Shown piece by piece: positions 44,486 to 56,101 of a DNA stretch of 64,000 bases. The stretch is taken from contig JAUCEF010000005.1 in the NCBI GenBank assembly GCA_033558025.1, forward strand, positions 7,502,001 through 7,566,000, read 5' to 3'. This stretch comes from Phytophthora sp. 'mugwort'. Taxonomy: Eukaryota; Oomycota; Peronosporomycetes; Peronosporales; Peronosporaceae. The notes under the pieces were generated by a model. That model did no database searches. It was not told where the DNA came from and saw only the letters and a program-made list of their open reading frames with translations. Numbering within the stretch: position 1 is the first letter of the stretch; each line of letters starts with the position of its first letter. The position numbers were made by a program, and so were the translations under genes.

Positions 44486-44540
44486 GGGATGTTTTGGGCT
44501 CTTTGCGCATGTTGTTAAAAACACGTCGGGCTTCAAGGGG

Positions 44541-44544
44541 TTAA
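44541..44544. other. Right TTAA target-site duplication of PiggyBac-like element
   Basis: TTAA follows GGGCTTCAAGGGG, the inverted counterpart of the left end. Confidence 0.65.
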
Positions 44545-44701
44545 TGAATATTCGCGAAATACAGTTAGCCGTTGGTATTTTAATTTTTTGGAAGGTCAAC
44601 CTATTTTGATTGATAGTTCACGACACATTGCTGATTAGTTCTGGAAAACCATATCATTTCGATAATCGCTTAAGTTCTCCGCGACGTGTCCACACTACAG
44701 T

Positions 44702-45531
44702 ATGTCAGTGCACCTGCGCGACGGCAACCGCTGGCAAGATTTGCCACCTGCAAAAGTGCTCAAGTCGACTTCCACAAGCGAATACTGTGGCAAAGAGTTC
44801 ACACCACGAGAGATCCAAGTCCACCTGAAGAAATGCGCCAAGAAACAAGCACATGAGAGAGCTGCAGCCAAGAAGACTCGCTCCTGCAAGTTCTGCATCG
44901 TTAACGAGGTCATTCACGAGGAGGTTCTCTCGTTTCTGAGCATCAGACGCTCACTAAGATGCAGATGATTACTGGAGATCGCTATCGGCTGTGTGAGCCC
45001 GAATTGGCCCGATACTGCTGCACATGTGAGAATGACAACCCTGTCATTGAGCGTGGCCTCTGTCGGCTTTGTAAACAGAAGTGGAACCGGTGCTCGGGAC
45101 AGGCTACCAAGAAGGAAGTCCATACCAAGTATAGTTTGCGTGACAAGGACCTTTTTCATCTTCCTTATCAAGTATATAAATGTTCTAAACTATTTGATTG
45201 GGATATGCTGGAGAGCTACATGATTCGCACGTGTGGTTCGAAGGTGGAGTGGGTGAGATATTTGGTAAGGAAGAACATCAGCAAGAAAAAGGCACTTGCT
45301 ACTCGAATCCAGAAGAGAGAATTGAGCGATTTCCTCGATACGTTGGCACCAGGGTTTAAATATTATGGTAGGGCAATTAACTCCAGGAAGTGTGACAAGT
45401 GTTTGCTGAAACAATGCAGTGAACGCTTCAATGATCTAAAAACGCAGTTGGAAGGAAGCGGCCGTCAGCTTTGGGATAACTCAACATTTCGTTTGCAAGG
45501 AGGTACATTAATGTCATTTAGAATTATCTAA
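44702..45531 (+). CDS. XPA_C-like zinc-binding protein (two exons proposed)
   Basis: Proposed exons 44702-44899 and 44959-45531 (intron 59 bp, GTTAAC...CTAAG, weak donor) give 256 aa. Exon 1 has a C2HC-type finger (EYCGKEFTPREIQVHLKKC) followed by CKFC. Exon 2 has CxxC pairs (YCCTCENDN...CRLCKQKW), then TKKEVHTKYSLRDKDLFHLP. The latter follows the T-K-x-E...Y-x-L-x-x-x-D-L pattern of the XPA C-terminal DNA-binding domain, also used outside repair proteins. A further CDKC pair lies near the end. The start and second exon are clear open frames; the junction is uncertain and the last ~15 residues may belong to another intron. It begins ~160 bp from the PiggyBac right end. Function unknown. Confidence 0.5.
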
Positions 45532-45619
45532 CGCCACCTAGTGTCCATTCCCTACGAGAGACATGCCAGCAATCGATGGTGTTGCGATCAGGTTTGTGAT
45601 ACGCACCTAGGTGTGATCG

Positions 45620-46399
45620 GTGCTCTCATGGTTACACTGTGCCCGCCGCGATCTCCGAAGTGACCTCTGTCCGGTGTGCAGTAAGCCACTGCTGTACATC
45701 GTTCTGCACGTGTGCGGCGAGTTCCGACCTAATCTGGTCCTGGCCTGGACCCCATGGTCAGCCCATTCCCGCGCTATGACATCCTTTTGGCGGCGCGCAC
45801 CAATTCATGTGCCGCCCTGTTGTAGTCCCCTGTCAAAGTAGTCCATCCTACAACACCAATTGCGTCCGCCATCCTGCGTGTCTTCCAGTACGTGTCCGCT
45901 ATCCTTCTCGCCTTGGGCAGTTTTCGTGTTGCTGCGTCAGCACCACTGCATTATCCCCTGCAATGTGGACCGGGGCCCAGTTATTTCGCTGGCATACCCT
46001 CGTCGTTCCCTTCATTAGCCATAAGTGCGCCGTTAACAGCGGTAAAACTCGTTGTCCCGTGATCGGAGCACCCTGCATGTGTTTGACTACATGAATGCCC
46101 GTGGATCTGTTCACTTGTACAATCACGAGGCCGTATCCCCCCGCGTTCGAGAATTCTGTCGCCCCACCCGCGAAGAAAACCACGTAACATCTCGGTCCAG
46201 CAGCCGGTGCTGTCTGAGGTCCTTCCCAATCTGCTCCTAACGCAGCGCAGATTGTCCGTCCTATCCGCGCTCGTAGTTGTCCGTACCCTTGCGACCAATA
46301 GTCGCTCATGATGTCGGCATGTCCGTTGTGTAATCGGGTTGCAAAGCCTGCCTTATAGTACGCCTCAGTAACGTTGTTGAGCTCGTCGAAGTGGGCCAC
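45620..46399 (-). pseudogene. Retroelement RNase H-domain fragment
   Basis: On the minus strand, HADIMSDYWSQGYGQLRAR, CYVVFFAGGATEFSNAGGYG, HIAGDNAVVLTQQHENCPRR and, in another frame, GDYNRAAHELVRAAKRMS follow the layout of an RNase H domain (first Asp replaced: VVFFAGGA rather than V-x-F-x-D-G-G-A). Typical of the RNase H end of a non-LTR or LTR retroelement. No adjoining reverse transcriptase was found, so it is a fragment. Confidence 0.65.
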
Positions 46400-47519
46400 G
46401 GGCCATCGCTAGACTGCAAGTACGTATTACGCTGCTCCAAGCCCCCAGCAAGCTGCCGTGATCCTCTCGATTGTGTCTCCCTGAGCCGCGATTTCCGTGT
46501 CCGGATATTCCGCGAGTACCAACCAACCGGTTGCTTGCGTGATGCCCCCTGGCATTTCTCATACTCGACATTTCGGAGAACTCAAAACTTGCGCAATTTG
46601 TGCAAGGACTTCGTAACGACTGGGATCGGGTGTGTCCAACGCGTGCTTGATACCATTTCAGCAAGAAAAGGCTTGACTTCTCCGTCAAATGGATGGAATG
46701 GCGATGCCTCGACGAGGATTTGGATCTCTGGGGAAGAAAGGAATTGAAGGAGTCTGAAACAATCACTACTAAAACTTATTGAAGAAGAAACACAATCTCG
46801 AATGCAGTGAGAGCGAATTTGAGTTGTTTAACTTAAACAATGGACACGTATTGATGTAGAAACTTCCGATGTGAAGTCCACAAGTATTCGATTGTATCAT
46901 TCACATGTTAGGCTTGCAGGTGCGGGGAGACAACTCACCAACTAGGACAAGAGAAGAAGGAACTTCGTGTTAAGCTGCAAGCGCCAGGAATAAGAAGTGA
47001 ATGCCTTTGCTTCATAATTAACATCAATTTGCGGACTATTTCACGGCTATTGACTTTCTGGAGGCGGACTGCACTATGGACTTAAGTTTTGAAATAATTA
47101 CCGTCTCTATCGGGACAGCTTTCGGAAGCATTTGGAGTATCGATGACACTATCGAGAATATTAATTTCTATTCACCCATACGGACGGTGCACCAGGAACG
47201 TCGATAATATGGAGGCCTCGCATTGGGATAATAAGCGCCCGCGAAGCTAAATCCGATGGGCGAGAAAGCTGCGAATGTTGCATGTGGCAAAAAACAAATA
47301 CATGTAGATCATTGTTTTCGTGGATGCTGATGTGTTCGTGGGTGCATTATTGTCGCAGGGTTTAGTGCAAGTTGAAGTCATACCGTTCGCATCCATATTT
47401 TGCATCTCTGGCTAGGGACTTCGGCATAGTAAACACAGGCGGGATGTCACAATAGGAACTTGGTCGTGCTGCTATCGTACCGTACCCATTTGCACGTCCA
47501 CCATTTCACCATTTTACTC
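46400..47519. other. 1.1-kb gap upstream of copine A
   Basis: No domain or credible ORF on either strand. It marks the end of the repeat block. The A/T-rich part (46740-47120) shows nothing specific. Confidence 0.35.
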
Positions 47520-48949
47520 ATGAGCACAAGCGAACACAATATCCCGAGGAAGCCCGCGCCCCTCTCTCGCGCGATCTCCGACCAATTCAGAGACTTTAGT
47601 ACGTGACATTGCACCTGCATGCAGGGAAATTAATGACGGTCTAACTCCGTTCGCTTGTGTGCAGGTGACATCCAAGAGGCGCTCAGGTACACACGTCGCT
47701 CTCGTCTGCGTGGTGGCGTAAGAGCTACTAATCCGTGCGAGATGCTATGGCGTCGTAGGAACATGAACCTCGAGTCATCGAACTTAATGTTTGCGGTGCG
47801 TACTGTTGCTCAGCTTGTGTTATCGGCGGGTATTTCACCTCTGTCGTTGTGTTGCCCCTTGTGGTTGCATCGGTAGATTGACTTCACGACAGCAAACCTG
47901 GTGAGGGGATTGACTGGAGCTGATAAATCACCCAAGTTTGTGTTGTTAATACTGGTATGCTCTTGTGTTGAAGACTTGCGGCGAACAGAGCTTTGATGGC
48001 AAGTGCCTGCACTCGTTAGATCCCAGCAGAGAGGTCCAGAATCCGTACCAGGTAACAACTATGAGGCATGCTAAGGATCCTCACTGTAACTGAAATAACG
48101 CTGTTGTTGTGAACAGGAAGCGTTGACGCGACTCGGTCGCGTACTGGTGGAATTTGACGATGATCGCAGCATTCAAGTATCGGGCTTCGGCGACACAAAG
48201 ACACCGGAAAATGAGGTCTTCAGCTTCACACCAGAGAATCCGATGGACGGGTGCAAAAGCTTCAGCGAGATCTGGCAACGCTACCATGATCTCACGCCAA
48301 CGATACAGCTTGGGGAGAAGCCTGCGAATCTTGGACCAGTGATCCGCCACGCGACTGCTGTAGCGCGCGAGGTCACTGGCTTTCACATGCTACTCGTCCT
48401 CATAAGTAGTCACCTGGCAAGTGAACACTTGGCGGATACTGCTCAGTCAATCGTGGATGCGTCGATGTTCCCGCTCTGTAAATGATCGAGCTTGTTCAGC
48501 GTGTGTTGATGATGCCTCTGTACAAGTGTTAAACTGACCTCATGCTGCTGTTATTTACCAGCGATCATTGTGATCGGAATGGGAGATGGTCCATGGGTAT
48601 GTTAGGAATTGTTGCGGAGACCCAGTTCATAGACTTACGAACAGGTTTTATCTCTCTTGATGCATTACAGGACAACATGAAGATGCTGGACGAACAGCTT
48701 CCTCAGCGTCAGTTTGACAACTTTAACTTTGTGAATTTCCAGAAGGTGCGACACACGGCCACGGAAGAGCAGAAGGTGTTTGTGAATCGGATCCAGGACG
48801 GCAATGCGGAGCCTGCAGCAGCGCCATGTGAGCTGGACCCGCTGGACCTCCTCTTTACGCTGCAGATCTTGATGGAGGTGCCTGCGCAGTACGATTGCAT
48901 GTGTAAGTTGAACCTCCTCAAAGGGTCCCGAGGAAATGCGCCGACGTGA
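47520..48949 (+). CDS. Copine-like (vWA) protein A, divergent, eight exons
   Basis: Exons 47520-47598, 47665-47686, 47759-47795, 47877-47900, 47974-48051, 48117-48477, 48562-48596 and 48671-48949 give 304 aa. Copine-domain landmarks are DIQEALR, LESSNLMFAIDFTTAN, GKCLHSLDPS, GRVLVEFDDD, GFGDTKTPEN, VIGMGDGPW and DEQLPQRQFDNFNFVNF. Unlike its paralogues it has no MGC myristoylation start. Its MIDAS elements are changed: DFTTA for DxTxS, PANLGPV for P-T-N/S-F-A-P-V, and ISSHLAS for IADGQV. Metal and ligand binding of the usual kind is therefore unlikely. One intron (48597-48670) is unique to this copy, and the final intron of the others is absent. Exon sizes 22, 37 and 24 nt are shared with copies B and C. 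It may be a regulatory or decaying paralogue; all splice junctions are intact. Confidence 0.8.
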
Positions 48950-50118
48950 TGGCCACGACTGGCCCGTGTAGTTAATCGCAGGTCATCACGGCGAGTTGAG
49001 GATCGACTTGATCGCGACAGCGACGTCGCTGGCGACAATGAAATAAAGGGCGCGGTGGCAATTGCTGCCGAGTCGTTTTGTCGTAGTGACCTCTGCACTT
49101 CGTTGAGACGGTGTGACCAAGCTTGCCGCACGCCAGCGTTAGTGCTTTTGCGACGCTGACTGTCTCCGCCTTTTCATAAAGGCTTCGCAAGTTCCATGAT
49201 GAAGTTTTGAGTGGAAAAATTGAGTCGGAAGGTGGACGGGCGGAAGGAATACTGTGTTGCGCTGCGTTGGGGGCATTGGTGATCGAATTGCTTTAACGCA
49301 GAGTATCCTCGTTGAAGTATCTACAGCAGTGTGCCTCTAGTCTGCGCAGCTAATTTGTATCGAATCGCACAGGTTGCATGCGCCAATTACATTTTGTTAT
49401 ATACTTAAATGTTTCAGTATTGTAACAGTTGTAACGGGGTATGCAGTGTAATCGATTTCTGAACTGTTCCTGTGAATTTCACCGCGCGATAGGTATAGGT
49501 GAACCGCAAGCCTTGCTGTCTGGTCCAAGTGTCCCAAGTGGTTGAGCATAGCTCTGGCAAGGACGTCACCTCGTCCTGACCCGCTGCGGCCAATGGACAC
49601 TGTCCAGTGGGACAGCGCTCAGCTGTCGGCGTGTTCCATGCTGCCGTGGGGTCTTACACTCACGAAACGCAAGCCCCCATTGTAAATTATTAAATGAAAC
49701 CGTGGAAAAAGCCTCCAATTTCGTGGTCGCCCAGACCGCGAGAGGGGGGAAGACACTGTGAGAAAAAAAACTTATCGTCAGCACCAACAAGGGGTTGGGT
49801 GTTGCTTCGTTCGCGCCGTAAGCCTTTGAGCCTCGAGCATCTGATTTCGGTCGAGTTGAGCCGTTCGACGGATACAGTACAGTACAGTACATCTCCGTGA
49901 TTGATACGATAAGCTCGCCCCGCCATCGTCTGTGCGCGGGAATCCGAGACATCCCTTCAACCCCACTCTCCACATGTTTAACGCTCTCAGACACTCGCTG
50001 TCCCATCTTCCGTCTCCCCCCTTCAAGCCTGCCCATACCCCATCCCAAATCACAGCAGAGACCCACTTGACTCAAGAGAAGCGAGTAGACCACTATTCGA
50101 GACGTTGCCAGCAGGAGC
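48950..50118. other. 1.2-kb gap, PDE promoter side
   Basis: No gene recognised. ACAGTACAGTACAGTACAT near 49876-49894 is a short tandem repeat. Minus-strand open frames (for example a 256-codon one reaching into PDE exon 1) look like shadows. Confidence 0.35.
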
Positions 50119-53100
50119 ATGACCTCCACGTCGGCATGCAACGGCGTTACATTCAGCAGTGTCCGAGTGACCGATCGACCACGGGACTCCACCGTCGTAA
50201 CGACTAACAGGACTTCGAGCGGCACGTCCACGCGGAATCGCCCGGTCGGGACCTTCGACCGCGACGGGGACGCCAATCGACGACAGGAACGCGCGCAAAG
50301 GCGGTGGAATCTGCTGCGCACCCACGTCCGCGTCACTCGACGGTTAGTACTGTACTGAACTCTTTTGACTCGCTAAGGTCGCCACTAACCTTCGCGTCAT
50401 GTTTGTGTGTCGACAGGTTAGCGCAGGAGCTTTGTCACAAACACACGCGACGGTTCTCATCGACTCAGCAATCGCTGGTGGATGCCTGCGTTGGCTGTAT
50501 TGCAGCTCCAGCGTCCAAGGATCGTCCACTCGACACGCTCCTCGCAGTTCGAGAACAGTTTTTGTCGCTCTTAGACGCGGAGCATTGTATGCTCAGCTTT
50601 GAGCTTCTCCCGTCGTCTTCATTATCGGGTTCAGGTTCAGTCATCGAGTTCGACGGCCGAGGCATCCGACAGGTTGTTGAGCAGACTTCGCGGACGTCCG
50701 GTACGACGACAGCAAGACGACAGGCACGAGGGACTGCACATCAACCGACCTTCTTCTCTACAGTGAAAGCGTGTGACCAGGCTCTTGTGGAACCTCCTGA
50801 AGGATGCAAACACCTCCAGGTAAAAGATTACGACGTCTTTTGAAGTGGTGGCAAAGCTTTACTAATTACAGCGACTCAGTCCTATCTGTGTATGCCCCTC
50901 GTGGACTGTAGGGAACGTGTTCGAGCTGTTGTCGAAGTATTTAACTCACGTCATGTTGCAGAAGATATCATGACGTGGCTTGGAGACTGCGAGACGGACT
51001 GTTCACAGGCCTTTCGGTCGTTTAAGTCGTCGAGTAATGAACCGCTGCGAATCTTTTGTGGCTTTGTTGGGACATTGCTACGCGCGGCAGCTCCGATCGA
51101 AGCGTTTGTCGACTACGTCAGGAATGGCGACACTGAAGACCCCATCTTGAGTATTTTTCGTCGCACAGGAGAAGGATCAAATGTTTCTGATGAGGCTCCA
51201 TTACAGTTATTAGACTTTTTACAGCGAGCTCTTGGGGTGGACGGATGGACAGTGTACGCGCATGATCGCGAGGCTAACACGTTGTGGGCTCGTCTCGCTA
51301 GTCCTGGATACAGGACAAAAGTGTCGACGGTACTTATGGGTCAAGGTGTCATTGGACGGGCGGCCTCGACGGCTGAGTCCCTATTTGATGGTGACGTGCT
51401 GTGCGTCCCTATGGTTGACCACAGTAGAAGTCACCAAGTCAATAGTGTCGTGGTGTTTCACGGGACGCAACGGTCCAAGCGTGATAACCGCAGAGCGTAC
51501 CGTCAGTGCGACGTGGAGCTTTGTAATGTGATGTGTCGTCACGTAGGGAGTTGTCTGCAGCGTTTGGCACTGGAAGATGCTGCGAACAAGGCACAGGACA
51601 AAGCCCAAGCGTTACTGGAGCTTTCGGACCTGCTCTTCCGGGAACTCGAACGTTCTCCCAAGCCTACCGCGATGCTTCTTACAGCTGCACGAGCCATCGT
51701 TCACAAGTCGTGGTTCCGTATTGCTGAATGTAACGTATATGTGAGAGATCCGCTCACACGTGAGCTGTACTCGCCTGGGAACGCGACACAGGGCGAGTAC
51801 CGTGTTCCGTTACCGTCGGGCAGCGCATATGCAATGGCAGCGGTGCGTACTGGGAACGTTGTGAACTGGGGGCGAGACGCAAAGACCGGTTCGCTGTCTC
51901 GTGAGAAGCACGCGAAGCCCATTCTGGCTGTACCAGTCCAAGATCCGTCCTCTGGCTCGGTGCTTGCCGTGCTGGAGTTACTGGACAGACATACGAGCTC
52001 TCAGATCGACTCGGGAGATCTCTCGTCAGCTCGAAGTCTGGATAAACTCTACTTTGATCACCATGATGAGGATCTCGCTCGCGGAATTGCTCGCCAGGTC
52101 GCGTCAGCATTACGGAATACCCAACGTCTGGATGCCGCCCGAACAGCTCAGCGAAAGAGTGCCGCTCTGCTGTCTCTTAGGCCTCCTGCTGCTACGGGAA
52201 CGATGCCTGGCGAACAGGCTGGTGCCGTCTTTTCTTTTGTAGAGGCTGCAGCATGTCGAGCTTTACATGCTTCACATGGTGCGCTCTTTTTGGTTGATGC
52301 GCCGAGCCGTTCGCTGTTCGCGCGTGTTGGAGCTGACTGGCGAGGGTACGCGCTTCCAATCGGTCAGAAGCTGCAAGGTCGAGTTGCAGCGACGGGAGCT
52401 GCCGTGCGTCTGGTTCGCGAAGCTCGTATCCACCCAGAGTTTGACAGCGACTTTGACCGTTTGATGGGCTTGCAGACGTCGAGCTTGCTGTGTGTGCCTA
52501 TCAAGGCACAGCCATCCATGTCAGCGTCATTGTGTAGTAATACAGGGTTCGGATCGTCCGGGATTTCAACGAGATCTGGGCGACGCTGTAGTAGCAGCTT
52601 CAGCACGAATAGTAGCACGGACGAGGACGGAGACGATCGACCGGTGATTGGCGTATTCTACGCTGTCAACAAAATCAGCGCCAGTGGTGATACCGAAGGC
52701 TTTGACGCCGATGACGAGCAGGTGCTGCGTGCGATCTGTGTAGAACTATCAGCCCTAGTGGAACGTCGTGCCTGGGAGCTCGTGTTCGAGTCACCTTCGT
52801 ACGACGACAGTGAGAGCAGCGACAGTGAGGGTGAGAGCCACGTGACGCGGACATTCCTGTCTCAGTACACGACAGCGTCTCCGGTGCGTCGCCGTCGCCG
52901 ACCGCGTTCCCGTCTCCCATCTACCATGTCTGATCATGATCATGCTGCTGCGCTTATTGCTGCGACGTCTTACCGTGAAGGATGCTTCTTGAGCAGCAGT
53001 GGCGGGTGCTCACTCCCTGGAAGCATCGGCCTCACCCCTGGACAAGGAGTTCAAAGCCCGGTCTTGCAATGGGATTTGGATCCATGGCAGTTCTCACCCG

Positions 53101-54521
53101 CACAGCTTATTGACCTCTCAGTGGAAATGTTTGAGTTGCATGAACTTATGGACGGCTTCGCGTTGCCCGAAGCCACTTTGCGTCGCTTTCTGCACAGTGT
53201 ACAGACCCAATACCTCGATGTGCCGTATCACAACACGTACCATGCCTTTGCCACACTGCACATGACATTCCTGATGCTAACGGCGCAGAGCAAGAAGCTG
53301 GCTCCGTCTTTGACCCCTGCTTCAACTGCGCTTGTAATGGGACCAACCACGAAAGCGCAGGCGATCCAAAGGACCCGTCAGAAACGTTGTGGCGAGTTGA
53401 TTCTAACTCCGCGAGAGCGGCTTGCAGTCTTTGTGGCAGCATTTTGCCACGATATGGGCCACGACGCCCGTACCAACGATTTCCACGTGAGATGCAGCTC
53501 GCGTCTTGCTCGTCGTTACAACGATCACTCAGTGCTGGAGAATATGCATGCAGCAGCCTGTTTTGAGACCATGAGACGACCTGGCAATGATGTTCTCGCT
53601 GGACTAGATGATGGTTCTAGTGACACGACGGGCAGTCGTCGTGCTGTCCGCAAACGGATCATCCGTGCGATTCTTGCCACGGATATGCATCGCCACGCGG
53701 GGATTGTCGCCAAGCTTCACGAAGCTCAAGTCCGTCCGAGCCGAAATGAGGACGAGGTGTGGCGTGAGTTGCTTGTGGATGCGGTTGTTCATTCGGCCGA
53801 CATCTCGGGGCCGACGCAAACTGAAGAGCAGCATTTCCGCTGGACTACGAGACTCCTCCAAGAGTTTAATGAACAACACGCCGAAGAACTGGAATTGGGC
53901 ATCACGACGACGGCTTTCATGGATGGTCGACCAGACTCAGCTGAGTTTGCACGCGTCAACTTGGCGTTCGTTGACTCGTGTGCGTTCCCACTTTGGAGAG
54001 CCTTGGGCGGCATGTTGGCTGGCTTGGAGGGCTGTTTGGCGAACCTGGAGCGGAATCGTACGATGTGGGCGACTCGACTCGAGGCGGCAACGAAGCTGGA
54101 AGCCGATGAAAAGATCGACAAGATTACTGCAAAATCTGTCACCCTCCAGACGAACGCCAGCCCTGAAAGGCTCAACATTACTAAGAAATTGGTCTCTGCT
54201 TTGCCGTCTTCGAATGTTTCTCAGTCGGAAAGTATCGAAATTGTCAATCGAGGCGAGAAAGCGGCGACGCAGTTCGTCACCCCTACGAAACCTGTGAAGA
54301 AGGTTCCGAACTCGATGCAGCCGACTGCTACACCTCGAGAACCAAGCACAAACTCTGGAGAAAGGCAGGAACGAACCAAGAAGATGTACACAGCATATGC
54401 TACCCCCACGAAATCGGCAGAGCACAAGAAGGCAAAGAGCTCGTCCAAGAAGATGCCAAGTTCCACGCAGCCAGTAAACATTCCCCAGCAGAAAGCAAAG
54501 AGAAAGCTTGAGCTACGTTAG
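50119..54521 (+). CDS. Cyclic-nucleotide phosphodiesterase with about four GAF domains (three exons)
   Basis: Exons 50119-50342, 50417-50819 and 50880-54521 give 1422 aa. Intron 1 (74 bp) and intron 2 (60 bp, acceptor CGACTCAG) are fixed by frame; the second restores HLQSYLCMPLVDCRERVRAV, a GAF strand. GAF-like blocks are seen at ~95-235, ~315-430, ~460-610 and ~650-810 (e.g. LLCVPIKAQP, GVFYAVNKI). The PDEase I domain has YHNTYHA (~992), HDMGHDARTND (~1066) and SADISGPTQ, plus EFNEQHAEELELG and AFMDGRPDSAEF. These are the two-metal site residues of class I phosphodiesterases (PDE2/5/6/11 type), which hydrolyse cAMP or cGMP and are regulated by ligand binding to GAF. Substrate choice cannot be read from the sequence. 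The C-terminal ~150 residues are K/T/P-rich and disordered. Confidence 0.88.
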
Positions 54522-54682
54522 GGCGAGAAAGTTCAGCACCTCGCCACCCATATCTATTGCTGCTGTATCATAAACAAAACATCAGTTTTTTTGACCAAAA
54601 CAATGTGGAACTGGTCATCATGCCAAGTTTACGGGCAATTTAAAGAAAAAAGAAAAACGTAAGCGCGGCGGCAAAAATGTCG

Positions 54683-55925
54683 TTAGCACTGGAGCAGACC
54701 AAGCTTTCGGATTGTCTGGAATTGTTCTAAACGATAACAGATTTTGTTAGGAAGGAACCACTTTGTGTAACAGGAATTGTAACTTACCAGGAATTTCCAT
54801 TAACGCTTGCATGGCAAACCCAGCTTCCGGGTTCCTCAAATTGCGTTTGAGCACCTTATCGTACTCGACAAATTGGAAATTGTCGAAACGTCGAGCTGGG
54901 AGCTGATCATCAAACTCTTCCATCATCTCCCACGGCCCGTCCCCGACGCCGACCATGACGATAGCTACGATACAAAGTCAGATTCTTAGGAACCCCCCGT
55001 ACTAGGTTTACTGTAGTAGTAAAACTTACAGATAGGGTACTTGGATGCTTCGACGATCGCGTTGCGCGTTGCTGTGGGCTCGTTCACTTGTCCATCAGCG
55101 ATGATCACGAGGATGTGGTACCCCGGGTCCTCCTTCACAGCCTTAATTGCCTCATGAATCACTGGAGCGAAGCTTGTAGGGCCGTAGAGTTTAATTTGTG
55201 GAGTGATTTCGTTGTAGCGCTTAAGCACTTGGTCAAAGCCTTGGCACCCGCGACCTTGTACGAACGGAAAACAACGTTGGGCCAAAGTAGTGGAATCTCC
55301 GAAACCATATGCAGGAATGACGTTGTCGTCATCGAAAGCTTCGAGAGTACGTCCGATAGCGCTAATGACGCTCTGGTAAGGGTTCTGAGTCGCGCCTGTT
55401 GGATCGATATGGTGCAGACAGCGACCACCGAAGCTCGTCTTCCCCGTCCACTACAGACAGCCAGAGCCGTAGACCGTCAACAAGTTATAGAAATATCCAA
55501 CTTAAAAGCCTCATCCTTTCTCTCACCGTATTTGACTCGGTGAAATCGATCTACAATGTCAAGAACGTAAGCCACGATCACTAAATATTTTTATTATTAA
55601 CTGCGTACCCCCAATATCAAGTTGGACGACTCCAATCCAGCATTCCTGTTTCAGATTTACGAGTATCAATTCGACTCAGTCTCAGCGTCTCTCATTGGAA
55701 ATACACTACGTAGTTCACCTGAGGTCGCTCTGCACCTCCTCTGCCTCGCCCCAAGCAGTACCATGTACACAGTTTAGAGTTTTTATATCGTCCACGACGC
55801 TGTATTGGAAGTCAAAGCTCACCGATGGTCTTGTAGCGGTCTGGAATGGGCTGGAACCCGCTCTTCTTCTTCTGCTGCTGCTGCAGCCCAGGAGCGTCTG
55901 TCTCGCTACTTGATGCACACCCCAT
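54683..55925 (-). CDS. Copine-like (vWA) protein B, seven exons
   Basis: Exons 55925-55823, 55740-55719, 55645-55609, 55550-55527, 55450-55030, 54964-54788 and 54726-54683 give 275 aa; introns are 58-82 bp with GT-AG ends. It begins [13 protein letters not shown], an N-myristoylation signal with a palmitoylatable Cys. The copine domain follows: [96 protein letters not shown] and [17 protein letters not shown] residues (DxTxS, T, D) are intact. There are no C2 or RING domains, so it is a copine-only protein. In plants related proteins act in membrane-linked signalling or ubiquitin ligation; a role here is unknown. The 5-to-6 intron present in copy C is absent. Confidence 0.88.
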
Positions 55926-56101
55926 GACAGAGAATTCCAAACTGACCCGTCGCTCCAAACGCTGAACGGATTGTACAACAAGCAGACAGGTACAATATTG
56001 TGATATGCTGGTAGCTACAATCTTGTTGATGGGTTAACGTAGTGCACTCTACCAGTAGCTAAAGCTCCCTTGTTGATAGGCAAAAAGGTAACGAGTCTAG
56101 C

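Larger units (their letters stand above)
40306..44540 (-). mobile_element. PiggyBac-like DNA transposon, decayed, 4.2 kb
   Basis: Flanked by TTAA on both sides. Its ends read inward as CCCCGCAAGGCCC (left) and CCCCTTGAAGCCC (right), an imperfect terminal inverted repeat. A 23-bp subterminal motif occurs 44 bp inside the left end and 55 bp inside the right end. The interior carries a minus-strand transposase remnant with two apparent spliceosomal introns. The paired ends argue for one insertion, now inactive because of stops and frameshifts. Confidence 0.75.

Noticed and set aside
49566..50336. 256-codon minus-strand open frame
   Set aside because: Overlaps PDE exon 1 and its upstream region; no domain, no continuity.
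49876..50358. CAGTAC repeats at 49876 and GTACTGTACTG in PDE intron 1 as inverted terminal repeats of a small element
   Set aside because: The interval includes PDE exon 1 coding sequence, so an element bounded here is unlikely; simple-sequence coincidence.
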